The notes: generated by a model from the letters alone, not told the origin. A DNA stretch of 64,000 bases from Heterohyrax brucei (GCA_028571685.1 CM053156.1:82835049-82899048); one strand, 5' to 3'. Numbered from the stretch's first letter, positions 54,131 to 64,000 are shown. Numbers and translations are program-made.

Positions 54131-54700
54131 TACAGGGACTGCCATCTAAGTTTGACAGTTCATCCTAGAAAAAGTGTTGTATCCCTCATTGCCAAATATC
54201 ACTATGGTCACCTTTGAAGTCCTCCCCTGGGGAAGCTCTGCACCCATGCCAGCGCCAGTCCACCCTTCAAAGCCAGTTCGGAACTCGTTTTCTGGAATGG
54301 CCATCAGATAGATCTGTTGTTGTATTACCCTCGATGTACTGAATATCATCAAAATGTCTTCTTTTCAATATTTCCTTTATCTTCGGGTAAAGACAGAAGT
54401 CATCAGGGGCCAAATCAGGTGAGTAGGTAGAGTCTTCCAGTACAGTTATTTGCTTACTGGCTAAAAACTCCCTCAGAGACAACTATCCATTTAAGTGTGT
54501 AAACTTGCCACCATGCCACCGTGCACTGTGGCCATTCCAGAAAGAGTTCGAAAATTGTTTTGAAGGATGGACTGGGTGCTGGCATTGGTGCATAGCTTCT
54601 GAAGGGGAGTACGTCCTAGGTGACTGTAGTGATATTCATCAATGAGGTATGTAGCACTTAGAACAATTAAGTTTACGGACTAAGTGTCAGACTTTGTATA
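54131..54700. mobile_element. Foldback mariner derivative, copy 2, inside an RTE
   Basis: TACAGGGACTGCC at the left and AGACTTTGTA at the right, with TA on both flanks. The left arm 54131-54303 and right arm 54529-54700 are inverted copies. For example, CAAATATCACTATGGTCACC pairs with the complement of GGTGACTGTAGTGATATTC. The RTE tail resumes at 54701, so the insertion is precise. Confidence 0.87.
54267..54482 (-). pseudogene. Mariner transposase C-terminal fragment
   Basis: 71 codons: a segment with YSPDLAPDDFCLYPKIKEIL, then KRRHFDDIQYIE, which is the C-terminal catalytic region of mariner-family transposases. The aspartate after DLAP is part of the DDD triad; the first two catalytic aspartates and the DNA-binding domain are absent. 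A cut-and-paste transposase of this family is about 340 residues, so this cannot be active. It sits between the two inverted arms of copy 2; copy 1 keeps the equivalent core. Confidence 0.85.
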
Positions 54701-54762
54701 CTGCTAATGTATGTAGGATTGCTAGGAGTCAGAACCACGTTGATGGCACCTAACAGCAACAT
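54701..54762 (+). mobile_element. RTE LINE tail, part 2
   Basis: GTATGTAGGATTGCTAGGAG to GATGGCACCTAACAGCAAC. Completes the RTE interrupted by the mariner. Confidence 0.88.
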
Positions 54763-54953
54763 AGATAAAAAATATGGAAAAACTAAAGTTTTGACTTGTA
54801 AGTGGAAGTTACTTCATTTGTATAGACTTTCCCATTTGCTTAAAGAAAATTGACTCAACACATACTGTGTTTTAGAACTATTAGCATGTAAAATAAACAC
54901 AGCTCCTGACCTCATAGATACAGTGTAGGTGAGAAACAGATAGATAAAGGAAA

Positions 54954-55945
54954 TGTTGTTATTAGGCGCCATCAAGTCAGTTCCAATGCACAGCAACTCT
55001 GTGTACAACGGAACTAAACACGGCCAAGCTCTGGGCCGTGTTTACAGTTATTGCTGTGCCTGAGCCCGTTGTCGCAGCCGCTGTGTCACTGCATCTCATT
55101 CAGGGGTCTCCCTCTTTTTAACTAACCATTTACTTTCCAAGCATGATGTCCTTCCCCAGGGATTGATCCCTCCTGATAACATGTCCCAAGTATGTGAGAA
55201 TGAGTGTCGTTTCATCCTCCCTTCTAAGGGACAGTCTGGTTGTACTTCTTCTAAGATGGATTTGTTCCTTTTTCTGTCAGTCCATAGTGAAAACACCAAG
55301 ACCTGGGTCAGACGTATCTTAACCTTCAAGGTGGCATCCTTCCTTTTTAACACTTCAGAGAGGTCTTTTGTAGCTCATTCATCACATGTGATATTTCTTT
55401 TGGTTTCTTGACTACTGCTTCCGTACATGTTGATGGTGGATCCAAGTAAAACAAAAGGCTTGATAACCTGAATCTTGTCACTGTTTATTATGATGTCGCT
55501 TATTGGTCCACTTGTGAGGGTTTTTGTGTTCTTGACGTTGGGGTGTAATCCATGGTGAAGACAATGTCCTCTGATCTGTCTCAAGTCCTCTTCACTTTCA
55601 GCAAGCTAGGTTGTTTCATGTGCGTATCGCAGGTTGATAGAGTCTTTTCTGCAATCCCCAGGCCCCATTCTTCTCTATGTAGGCCAGCTTCTTGGGTTAT
55701 TTGTTGAGCATACAGATTGAATAAGTACAGTAAAAGGATACTGCACTGGTGCACACCTTTCCTAACTTTAAACCACACAGTATCCCATGTTCTGTTTGGA
55801 TGACTTCTCTTGATCCATGTAGAGATTCATCATTAGAACAATTAAGTATTCTGAATTCCCATTCTTCTCAGTGTTCTCCGTAATTTGTTACGATTCACAC
55901 AGTTGAATGCCTATGCACAGTCAGTAAACACAGGTAAACATTTAA
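54954..55945 (-). mobile_element. RTE LINE 3' third, antisense
   Basis: ATGTTGTTATTAGGCGCC at the left, running through the ORF2 end to the RT palm. The RT box has decayed from YADD to YAHE (55615-55626). Confidence 0.88.
55581..55778 (-). pseudogene. RTE RT palm fragment
   Basis: 65 codons. MWFKVRKGVHQCSILLLYLFNLYAQQIT corresponds to the R-Q-G-C-x-L-S-P segment of the reverse transcriptase, here H-Q-C-S-I-L-L-L. It continues out of frame toward the YAHE box and is non-functional. Confidence 0.75.
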
Positions 55946-55955
55946 ATATACCAAA

Positions 55956-56120
55956 ACTCAAATGAAACCTGGTGCTATCAAGTCAATTCTGACTCATACT
56001 GACCTTACAGAATGGGGTAGAACTGCCACATAGAATTTTCAAGGAGTGCCTGGTGGATTCAGACTGCTAACCTTTTGGTTAGTGGCCATGGCATTTAACC
56101 ACTATGCCACCAGAGTTTCC
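55956..56120 (-). repeat. AfroSINE
   Basis: AAATGAAACCTGGTGCTATC to GCCACCAGAGTTTCC; well preserved. Confidence 0.92.
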
Positions 56121-56206
56121 ACTTTATATGTATACATTAAATATATAATTGAAGATCATGAAAAATATTTGAAAGAAAAATACAGAATGGTAAAATGTGG
56201 GTAGAG

Positions 56207-56262
56207 TCTAAGCCAAGCCAGGTGCCGTCAAGTCAGATCCGACGCAGAGTCTAAACTATATT
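56207..56262 (-). repeat. AfroSINE or RTE tail fragment
   Basis: AGCCAGGTGCCGTCAAGTC-AGATCCGACGC; too short to tell the SINE tail from the RTE tail, which share this sequence. Confidence 0.55.
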
Positions 56263-56749
56263 AAATATATCAAAGAAAATTTCTAAGTGAATTAAATGTA
56301 GGAGGAGTTGGTAAAAAGTGGTAGCACCTTCATTTTACGACAGTGGTAGCAGTGAGTGGAAAGGGCTGAGGCTGGCAGGTACCTGGTGTATTGATGAAAA
56401 TGAAGAAAGACCAGAGAGTAAGGGAGTCAGAGCAATCAGGAGAGACAAAGAGACAGGCATGAGTCGGAACATGTCTGATCTAAAAATTTAAAATGTTTTA
56501 TTTTATCCTAAGCGTAAGAAAGTATTGGAAGCTTTTAAATGAGAGCACTTTGTCATGATTTTCCTTTATCTTAGGATAGCCCTGTAGCTGCATGAAACAT
56601 GGACTGCAGGAAGAAGTCGTAAAATGAAGGTGTCGAACCCAGATAGTTTCCGAGGCTTTGAGAGTCCATGCTTCTGAAGGCTTCATATGATCAAACTTCT
56701 GCATGATCACCCCAGGTGGTTGGTTGTTTTCCTTTGTGTTGTTGACTGT
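56263..56749. other. Unique-looking; possible ancient repeat
   Basis: GTTTTATTTTATCCTAAGCG and GGAAGCTTTTAAATGAGAGC resemble an old L2-era repeat. Not confidently named. Confidence 0.35.
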
Positions 56750-57305
56750 GAGCAGTAAGATTGTGTGTCAACTTGACTAGGCTCTAATTCCCAGTGTTTT
56801 GGCAGCCCTGTAGCATGATCACTTTCCTTTTGAGGTTTGCTGTGGGATCACCCCCATGATGGGATTGGCTGTGAGTGGCTACGCAGTTGGAGGGGAATTT
56901 CCTTGGATGTGTGGTCTGCATCAAATGCAGGCATTCAGTAAGGGCTTCTGGGCTTTTGTTTGCTTTGGATCCTGCAGCACGCTCTTGTTTGTCTGACCTC
57001 CAGTTCTTGGGACTTGAGCTAGCAGCTTACCTGTGGTTTTGCCTGTCCTTCGTGGGATTTGTTGATGTTCACAGCCTGTGAGCAAGAGTCCTGCTCTTTG
57101 GCCTAGCAATCTTGGGTTCATCAGAACCAGCAGTTATGTCAATCAGGATAAACCTCTTTCCTGACCCATGGACTTGGTATGTTACAGCTCTGTAACTCCA
57201 TGGCCCATTTCCCTGGTATAAATTTTTCTCTGTCTCTTTCTCTCTGTCTCTCTAAATATGCTTTGCTGGTTTTGCTTCTCCAGAGAACACAGCCTAAGTC
57301 ACTGA
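56750..57305 (+). mobile_element. ERVL-type LTR, sense
   Basis: TTGTGTGTCAACTTGACTAGGC near the start and TTCTCCAGAGAACACAGCC near the end. Same family as the antisense LTR at 37405, but without its internal tandem repeats. Confidence 0.65.
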
Positions 57306-57326
57306 TATTTGACTTTCAGTTGTTAC

Positions 57327-60300
57327 TTGCTTGACTGTCACTTTGTCATACTATGGGATCTTGCATATTGCTGTGATGCTGGAAGCTGTGCCATTGGTAT
57401 TCAGATACGACAGAGTCACCCATAATGGACATATTTCAGCAGAGCTTCCAGACTAAGAGAGACTAGCAAGAAGTACCTAGCAGTCTACTTCTGAAGACAA
57501 TTAGCTGGTGAAAACTTTATGAATAGCAACAGAGCATTGTCAGATATAGTGCCAGAAAATGAACCCCCTAGTTGGGAGACACTCATAAGGCAACTGGGGA
57601 AGAGTTGACCTCCTCAAATTAGAGTCAGCTTCAGTGATGGGAATGGCAAGTAAAGCTTTCAGGACCTTTGTCTTCTGATGTGGCACCACTGAAAATGAGA
57701 AGAAATAGCTGCAAATGTCCATTAATAATCAAAAGTGGAATGTGTGAAGTATGAATCTAAGAAAATTGGAAACCATCACAGCTGAAGTGGAATGCATAAA
57801 CATCAATATCCCAGACATGAGTGAGCTGAAATGGATTGGCCATTTTGAATAGGACAGTTGTATGGTCTTCTGTGTCAGGTGTAACAACTTGAGGAAGAAT
57901 GATGTTGCATTCATCATCAAAAAAGAACATTTCAAGATCTGTCATAAAGTACAGTGCTGTCAGGAATAGCATAATGTCCATATAACTACAAGGAAACCCA
58001 GTTAATATTACTTTTATTCAGATTTACACACCAACCATTAAGACCAAAGATGAAGAGATTAAAGATTTTTTACCAGCTTCTGCAGTCTGAAATTGATCAA
58101 ACATGGAGTCAGGATACATGAATAATTACTAGTGATTGGAATGCAATCTAGTGATTGGAAGGATTGGTAGTCAGAAAATATGGCCTCGGTGATAGAAATG
58201 ATGCTGGAGTTTGCATGATAAAATTTTGCAAGACCAGTGGCTTCTTCATTGCAAATCCTTTTTCACTGACATAAATGGTGACTACACACATGGACCTTGC
58301 CAGATGGGATACATAATGAATCAAACCTACTGCGTCTGTAGAAAGAAATGATAGAAAAGATGTATATCAGTAGTCAGAACAATACCAGATGCTGACTGTG
58401 GCACAGACCATCAGTTGCTGTTATGCGAGTTCAGATTGAAACTGAAGAAAACTAGTACAGGTCCATGAGAGCCCATGTACAACCTGGAGTATATCCCACC
58501 TGAGTTTAGAGACCATCTCAAGAACAGGTCTGATGAACACTAATGACCAAAGACTAGATGGGCTGTGAAATGATATCAAAGACATCATCCATGTAGAAAG
58601 CAAGAGGTCATTGAAAAGACAAGAAAGAAAGAAAAGACCCTATTGGATGTCAGAGACTCTGAAACATGCTCGTGAACCTTGAGTAACTAAAGCAAAACAA
58701 AAAGTGATGAAGTGAAAACTGAATAGAAGATTTCGAAGGGCAGCTCAAGAAGACAAAGTGAAAAGAGCTGGAAATATAAACCAAAAGGCAAGAACATGCT
58801 TGGTACTTCTCAAGGTGAAAGAACTGAAGAAAAAAATTCAAGCCTTGAGTAGCAATAGTGAACAATTCTACAGGCAAAATATTAAATGAAGGAATATGCA
58901 GAGTCAGTGCAGCAAAAAGAATTGGTTGACTTTCATCCATTTTAAGAGGTAGCATATGATCAGAAACCAAAGGTACTGAAGGAGAAAGTCCTTGTCACAG
59001 TGGAGGTAGTGGCAAAACACAAGGCTCCAGGAGTTGATGGAGCGTCAACTGAGATGTTTCAACAAAAGGATGTGGCACTGGAAGTGCTCACTCACTTATG
59101 CCGAGAAATTTGGAGGACAGCTACCTGGCCAACTGACTAGAAGAGATCCATATTTATGTCTGTTCCCAAGAGTGGCGATCAATTGAATGCGGAAATTATT
59201 GAACAGTATCATTAATATCACATGCAAGTATAATTTTACCAAAGATCATTCAAAAAGTGAGTGCAATAGAATATTGACAAGAAAATGTCAGAGATTCAAG
59301 CTGGATTTTGAAGAGGACATGGCACCAGAGATACCATTGCTGATGTCAGATGGATCTTGGCTAAAAACAGAGAATTCCAGAAAGTGATTATACCTGTGTT
59401 ACACTGACTGTGCAAAGGCATTTGACTATTTGTGGATCACAACAAATTTTGATAACATTGCTGAGAATGGGAATTCCAGAAGACTTAGTTGTGCTCATGA
59501 GGAATGTGTACATGGATCAAGAGGCAGTCATGTGACCAGAGCGAGGGGACACTACATGGTTTAAAGTTCGGAAAGATGTGCATTAGAACTGTATCCCTTC
59601 ATCATCTCTTTTCAGTCTGTATACCAAACAAACGACTTTGTTTTCTGGAAACAAAGAGAATTTGAAACACTTACAGATGGAGATCAGAGACAGCAGTCTT
59701 CAGTACAGTTTGCTCCGCAACAGCAGTAAAACAAAAATCCTCACAACTGGATCAGTAAGCAACATCGTTGTTAAATGGAGCAGTGACGGGGGCTGTTAAG
59801 GATTTTATTTTGCTTGGTTCCACACTCAAAGCCATGTAAGCAGCAGTCAAGAAATCAAAAGACATATTGTGAATTATCTACTGCAGACGACCTCTTTACA
59901 GTGTTGAAAAGATGTTACATTGAAGACTAAGGTGCATCTGACCCAAGCCATGGTATTTTCAGTCTCATCATATGTATGCGAAGGCTGGGAAATAAATAAG
60001 GAAGACAGGGAGAACTGATGCCTTTAAACTGTGGTGTTGCAGGAGAATATGGACTGCCAAAAGAACAAACAGGTTTGTTCTGAAGGAAGTACAACCAGAG
60101 AGCTCCTTGGAAGCAAGGATGGCAAGACTTCACCTTACATACTTTGTATGTGTTGTTAGGGGGGACCAGTCCCTGGAGAAGAATATCATACTTGGTAGAG
60201 TGGAGGGTCAGTGAGAAAGAAGAAGACCCTCAAGGAAATGGATTGACACAGGAGGTGCAACAATGAGCTTAAGTATGAAAATGATTTGGGGCATGGTGCA

Positions 60301-60380
60301 AGAGTGGGCATTGTTTCGTTCTGTTGTACATACAGTCACAGTGAGTTGGAACGTAACTCGTTGGCACCTGACAACAACAG
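57327..60380 (+). mobile_element. Full-length RTE LINE, sense, uninterrupted
   Basis: About 3.05 kb from CTTGACTGTCACTTTGTC to GGCACCTGACAACAACAG. The endonuclease D-W-N codons are at 58134-58142, followed by a small duplication (GTGATTGGAA twice). The RT A-K-A-F-D box is at 59412-59426. A deletion after CAGTCTGTATACCAAAC (about 59630) removes the YADD region. Stops throughout. Confidence 0.92.
59187..59387 (+). pseudogene. RTE RT fingers/palm remnant
   Basis: 66 codons from the fingers region (LDFEEDMAPEIPLLMSDGSW in the altered frame) that precede the A-K-A-F-D box. The frame shifts before that box, so this is only a marker of the decayed RT. Confidence 0.55.
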
Positions 60381-60420
60381 TTACAGACCCATTTTGTCGA
60401 TCTTATTGATCTCAGACATC

Positions 60421-60782
60421 GTAGTCATCTAGTGTTGCTGTAACCGTAATACCGACAAGTGGATGGCTTCAAAAAGAGAAATTTTATTTCATCGCAGTCC
60501 CCTCAACTAAAAGTCCAAATTCAGGCTGTCAGCTGCAGGGGAAGGGTTTCTTTACTGGCACTGGAGGAAGGTCCTTGTCATCATTCTTCCCCTGGACTGG
60601 AGCTTTTGAGGACAAGGACCTCAGACCTTTCGAAAGGATGCACTCAGCTCCCGGCACCGCATTTTGGTAGTTTGGAGTCCCCAAAAGTGTCTGTTAGCTT
60701 CTCCCCTTTGTATCTCAAGATAACACCTCAAGGTCCAAAACAGTCTTGCACATGCAGTCTTGCTTCAGAGTGGGGTAAATTC
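60421..60782 (-). mobile_element. MaLR-type LTR, truncated, antisense
   Basis: TCATCTAGTGTTGCTGTAACC start, GTTAGCTTCTCCCCTTTG, and broken off at GAGTGGGGTAAATTC where the next LTR begins. Confidence 0.8.
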
Positions 60783-60787
60783 TGTTT

Positions 60788-61316
60788 TAGTCAGCTAGTA
60801 CTGCTCCTGCGGAAATACCACAGGTGGATAGCTTTAACAGAATAACGTTTATTCTTACACACTCCACTAGGCCACATGTCCAAATACAGGAATAGGGCTT
60901 TCAGTCTTTGTTGGTTCTGGAGGGAGATCCTTATGCTGGATTAGTCTTCATTTAGGGAGCATCTTGGCTCAGGAACCTCAGGTCTGAAGGATGCTTTCTA
61001 CTCTGATGCGACTTTCTTAGTGGTATGAGGTTCCCAATTTTCTGCTTGTTTCCCTGTCCTTTTATCACTTACAGGATAAAAAGGATAAAGGATGGTGCAA
61101 GCCACATTCCAGGAAAACTTCTTCAGCAAGGGTGTTGCAGTCCTGCCCTCATCGGTCTTTTAAGATAATCATCTTATCTGTAAGCCACAGGCAGAGATTA
61201 GGATTTACAACCTGGGAAAAATCACAGAATCGAGGGCAGTCGCAGAATACAGGGAACGTGGCCAAACCAAATGACTGTACATACTTTCTGGAGGACACAG
61301 TTCAATCCATGACACC
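60788..61316 (-). mobile_element. MaLR-type LTR, antisense, abutting the previous one
   Basis: TTTTAGTCAGCTAGTACTGC to CACAGTTCAATCCATGACA. Same subfamily as 10966-11512. Confidence 0.83.
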
Positions 61317-62240
61317 AGGTTACCAGCTTTTGCTGTGTCTTCTCATTCTTTTTATCTAAACTGGACAGACTACTGACGCTTTTGATTTAAGTAGATTGAG
61401 AGGTGGAAGGAGGCATGTTGCTCAGAGAATGATTCAGGCTAGAAGAACTAGTAACAAAATTCAGCCCCTGCCAACCAGAAAAGCCCTTTACCAGTTATAT
61501 GCGTGTGTATAAGACTTGACTTTCTTTACAGAAAATGGAAAATGATTGGAAACAAATTGATGACAGCTGTTTATTTCAACATCTGTTGTATCCAGGGCAG
61601 CTTTAGAAATAACAGAGATTAGAGAAATCCCCTCCTCCTTATGTGTCCATAGGGTTGAGAATTATTGTCTTACAAAAGACCCTAAATTGATAAAGAAAGT
61701 TTATGATCTCTGTGTTTGTTATGGCACAAAGTTGAGTCATTCATTTCACTTTCTAAAAGAATAAAGCAACATGACGAATGTCATTAATGTCCCTGGCATT
61801 ATGCATGTATAAAAATGTTGCAATCCCAAGTGTTCTATTATTTATATCCTTATGATAATAGAGAAAAGAATAAACCTTATATTGATTTTGGAGTTATTAA
61901 TCAGAGCTCTTGTAAGTCAGTAGGATCCCTCTGTAACCTAGGAGGAGAACAAAATTTAAAAAAAAAAAAAAAAGGAAAATCCGTAGTCTTGTTTAACTTA
62001 AAAGGCCTAGGGTAGGAAACAGTTTGCTGAATCTGTCAACTCAGTTAGCGTCTCATGAGTTTCTCTACTTCTCTTGGTCATATGTGTGTTGACTTGGGTT
62101 CTTTTTCAAGCTGTCTGTTCACATGTGACCCAAATGGCCAACAGTTGAGCTGCGATTATATTCTCCCTGCCTGTCAAGCAGCCACTTCCCGCAGAGTTCC
62201 AGAGTAAGTCCTAAATTGAGTCTCATTTGCCACCCTTGGA
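61317..62240. other. Unique-looking interval; A16 run
   Basis: No gene recognised. Homopolymer A16 at 61958-61973. Confidence 0.5.
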
Positions 62241-62266
62241 TTATATGTTCATCTTTGAACATATAA
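62241..62266. repeat. Perfect 10-bp hairpin
   Basis: TTATATGTTC, six-base loop, GAACATATAA. It abuts the left arm of the large inverted repeat. Confidence 0.9.
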
Positions 62267-62382
62267 TTTCTTGGAATTATAAACATTTGGGAGCCTTGGT
62301 ATTTTTTTGTAAGAGTAATCACATTTACAAAATTCTGCATCAGAACGAACCAGGGAAAGAGAAGCCTTCTGCTCAACAAAGG
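62266..62382. repeat. Left arm of long inverted repeat
   Basis: 117 bp whose reverse complement recurs at 62616-62731 with three substitutions and a one-base indel. Contains GGGAGCCTTGGTATTTTTTT-type and GAAGCCTTCTGCTCAACAAA motifs. Confidence 0.95.
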
Positions 62383-62615
62383 AAGCAGTTGGTATGACTA
62401 GTGGGATGGCAGAGTGCTGATTAGGCAGACCCAGGTCGTGTGCTTCATCCTCTTCACTGACTTGGCTGCCTGGGTTGGGGCCAGACCTGCCTATACATCA
62501 CGCAGAGTAGGAAACAGAGCAGTGGTTCCCCAATGGAAAATCAGTTTTCAGTATCCAAATGAGGAAGGTAAGGGGAGTAGATTCACGAGAGCAAAGCCAC
62601 TCTCTGGAGTAGAAC

Positions 62616-62731
62616 CCTTTGTTGAGCAGAAGGCTTCTGTTTCCCTGGTTCATTCTGATGCAGAATTTTGTAAATGTGATTACTCTTACAAAAAATACCA
62701 AGGCTCCCAAATGTTTGTAATTCCAAGAAAT
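62616..62731. repeat. Right arm of long inverted repeat
   Basis: 116 bp, reverse complement of the left arm across a 233-bp unique spacer. Open frames on opposite strands across the two arms (62119-62379 minus, 62414-62755 plus) therefore encode the same KKYQGSQMF.IPRN string. That similarity is a product of the palindrome, not evidence of a gene. Confidence 0.95.
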
Positions 62732-63030
62732 AAATTTCACAAATTTATAAATTAAAAAAATACATAAATTTCAACAAATTCATAATTTTCTAGCCCACTG
62801 CCATCAAGTCAATTCTGACGTTTAGCCACCCTGTAGGACACAATAGAACTGCCACATCAGGTTTCCAAGGAGCAGCTGGTAGATTTGAACTACATACCTT
62901 TGGGCCAGCTGCTGAGCTTTTAACCAGTATGACAGCAGGGCTCCCAGAAATTCCTAAATTCCAAAAAATGCATAAATTCTAAAACATAAATATATTCCAA
63001 CAAAATACATAAATTCCAAAAAATACAACT
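62725..63030. repeat. AT-rich tandem array, split by a SINE
   Basis: Roughly 16-20 bp units of ACATAAATTCCAAAAAAT type, before (62725-62785) and after (62946-63030) the AfroSINE at 62791-62945. Confidence 0.75.
62791..62945 (-). repeat. AfroSINE nested in tandem array
   Basis: TAGCCCACTGCCATCAAGTC to GACAGCAGGGCTCC. Confidence 0.9.
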
Positions 63031-63616
63031 TCCTACCTTCCCAAAGAATTGTATTTAATTGAATATGGTTATAGCAGACATCGAATGGAGTATAGTATTG
63101 GTTCTTTGAGTTCTTCAGCCTAACATAAGGAATACTGTCTGATGGGCCATGATATTAAGCTAAACACATAGTGGACACGATTACTGAAAGACTAAAAGGT
63201 AAGACAGTAAAGTCTAGTCTGAACTGCAGTGTGGCTTGAGCCTTTGGGTCACTGTCATTGACCTTCTTGGGGTTTAGTCTGTACATAAAAATCAGTATGG
63301 CACTGCTAAGCTGACTTGGGTATTGAAATGACCTTTTCTGAGTAAATAAGTTAGAAAAGACAACAAAATTAAGCAGTAACTTTGAGATACCCAGTGCACC
63401 AGTCTGCTCCAAGGGTACTGTGATCTCTAAGATTCTGGTCTTTATCTTGTTGTGTTCCAGCAACCACATAATTCCTACCTTCTGTTTCTCTGCTTTGTGA
63501 GGCTCTAAGCATTAATCACATTTGAGGATTGAAGCCTCTGAGTTGAACTATTGCTGATCTTAGTGGAAGGTTGTGGCCTGTGATACTTTAGTGTTACGCT
63601 GTCCAAGGTTCTTGTA
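63031..63616. other. No recognised feature
   Basis: About 590 bp unique-looking. The open frame at 63155-63469 (minus) has no recognisable domain. Confidence 0.45.
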
Positions 63617-63786
63617 AACAAACAAACAAAAAACGTGTTGCTGTTGAGTCAGTTCTGACTCAGTAGCAACCCTAGAGGATAGAGTAGAACTGCCCCATAA
63701 AGTTTCCGAGGAGCTGTTGGTAGATTTGAACTGCTGACCTTTTAGTTAGCAGCATATGGTTAAAACCACAGTACCACCAGGGCCCT
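63617..63786 (-). repeat. AfroSINE with (CAAA)n tail
   Basis: AAACAAACAAACAAAAAACG tail (63617-63634), body GTTGCTGTTGAGTCAGTTC, end ACCACCAGGGCC. Confidence 0.92.
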
Positions 63787-63861
63787 GAAATGGATCTGAA
63801 AGTGTGAAAAGAGGTAGAAAAGTGAAGTCGTTGAGAGCTGAGACCAAAACCAAATAAATGA

Positions 63862-64000
63862 CAGAAACCAAACCCACTGCTGTTGTGTCGACTTTGACTT
63901 AAGGTGCCTCTGTGTGTTACAGGGTAGAGCTGCGCCATAGGGTTCTCTTGGCTGTCATGGAAGCAGATTGTCAGACCTTTCTTCTTCAGTCCACTGGATA
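63862..64000 (-). repeat. AfroSINE, long variant, cut by window edge
   Basis: CAGAAACCAAACCCACTGC tail and the GGCTGTCATGGAAGCAG insert; the 5' part is outside the window. Confidence 0.88.

Noticed and set aside
62414-62755. Plus-strand frame sharing a peptide with a minus-strand frame at 62119-62379
   Set aside because: The shared peptide is explained by the 117-bp inverted repeat. It is not evidence of duplicated genes.
1-64000. Search for bacterial- or phage-type systems, CRISPR arrays, rRNA or tRNA genes
   Set aside because: Nothing fits. The tRNA-like promoter boxes are inside AfroSINEs and MIRs, and spaced identical repeats typical of CRISPR are absent.

Overview
The window is non-coding, repeat-dense mammalian DNA, most likely from an elephant-like afrotherian (Loxodonta, Elephas or a close relative). 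The basis is the interspersed repeats. About 45 copies or fragments of the tRNA-derived AfroSINE are present; they read CCCTGGTGG...GTGGTTAAG at the 5' end and GAGTCGGAATCGACTC-like near the 3' end. They lie beside many copies of an RTE-clade (BovB-like) LINE that shares this 3' end, L1 3' ends and MaLR-type solo LTRs. There is no bacterial-type gene organisation, rRNA, CRISPR array or CpG island. Most open frames here are chance frames or decayed transposon ORFs.

Layout. 1-9.4 kb: AfroSINEs, MLT1-like LTR remnants, several RTE 3' fragments, MIRs and a degenerate minisatellite (6341-6586). 10.1-13.2 kb: an old antisense L1 interrupted by a younger L1, an AfroSINE and a MaLR LTR. 14.7-17.9 kb: a cluster of MaLR LTRs, one split by an RTE. 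18-20.6 kb: mostly unique. 20.6-26.1 kb: a near full-length antisense RTE (21585-25026) carrying nested AfroSINE and L1 inserts, then another RTE and a mariner end. 26-31 kb: mostly unique. 31.2-35.6 kb: a full-length antisense RTE (31706-34780) and a solo LTR with a 5-bp target duplication. 37.4-40.7 kb: an ERVL-type LTR with internal tandem repeats and an L1 with a decayed ORF2 C-terminus. 41.3-44 kb: a SINE, an LTR, then unique sequence holding the best candidate host exon (42912-42998, + strand). 44.5-50.5 kb: SINE, RTE and MIR remnants and an AT-rich unique block. 50.9-55.9 kb: two foldback mariner derivatives, one inserted inside an RTE. 56.7-61.3 kb: an LTR, a full-length sense RTE (57327-60380) and two adjacent LTRs. 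62.2-63 kb: a striking 117-bp, about 97% identical inverted repeat and an AT-rich tandem array.

How the parts relate. RTE supplies the reverse transcriptase and endonuclease, and the AfroSINEs carry RTE-like 3' tails, consistent with trans-mobilisation. Nesting gives a relative chronology: old L1, MIR and MLT1 are oldest; then RTE; then mariner derivatives, AfroSINEs and MaLR LTR insertions. L1s, LTRs and AfroSINEs lie predominantly on the minus strand, as expected of an intron of a plus-strand gene. With the candidate exon, this makes an intronic location plausible but unproven. All family assignments are from pattern recognition, with no database search; repeat boundaries are approximate to about 10-20 bp unless a target duplication is quoted.
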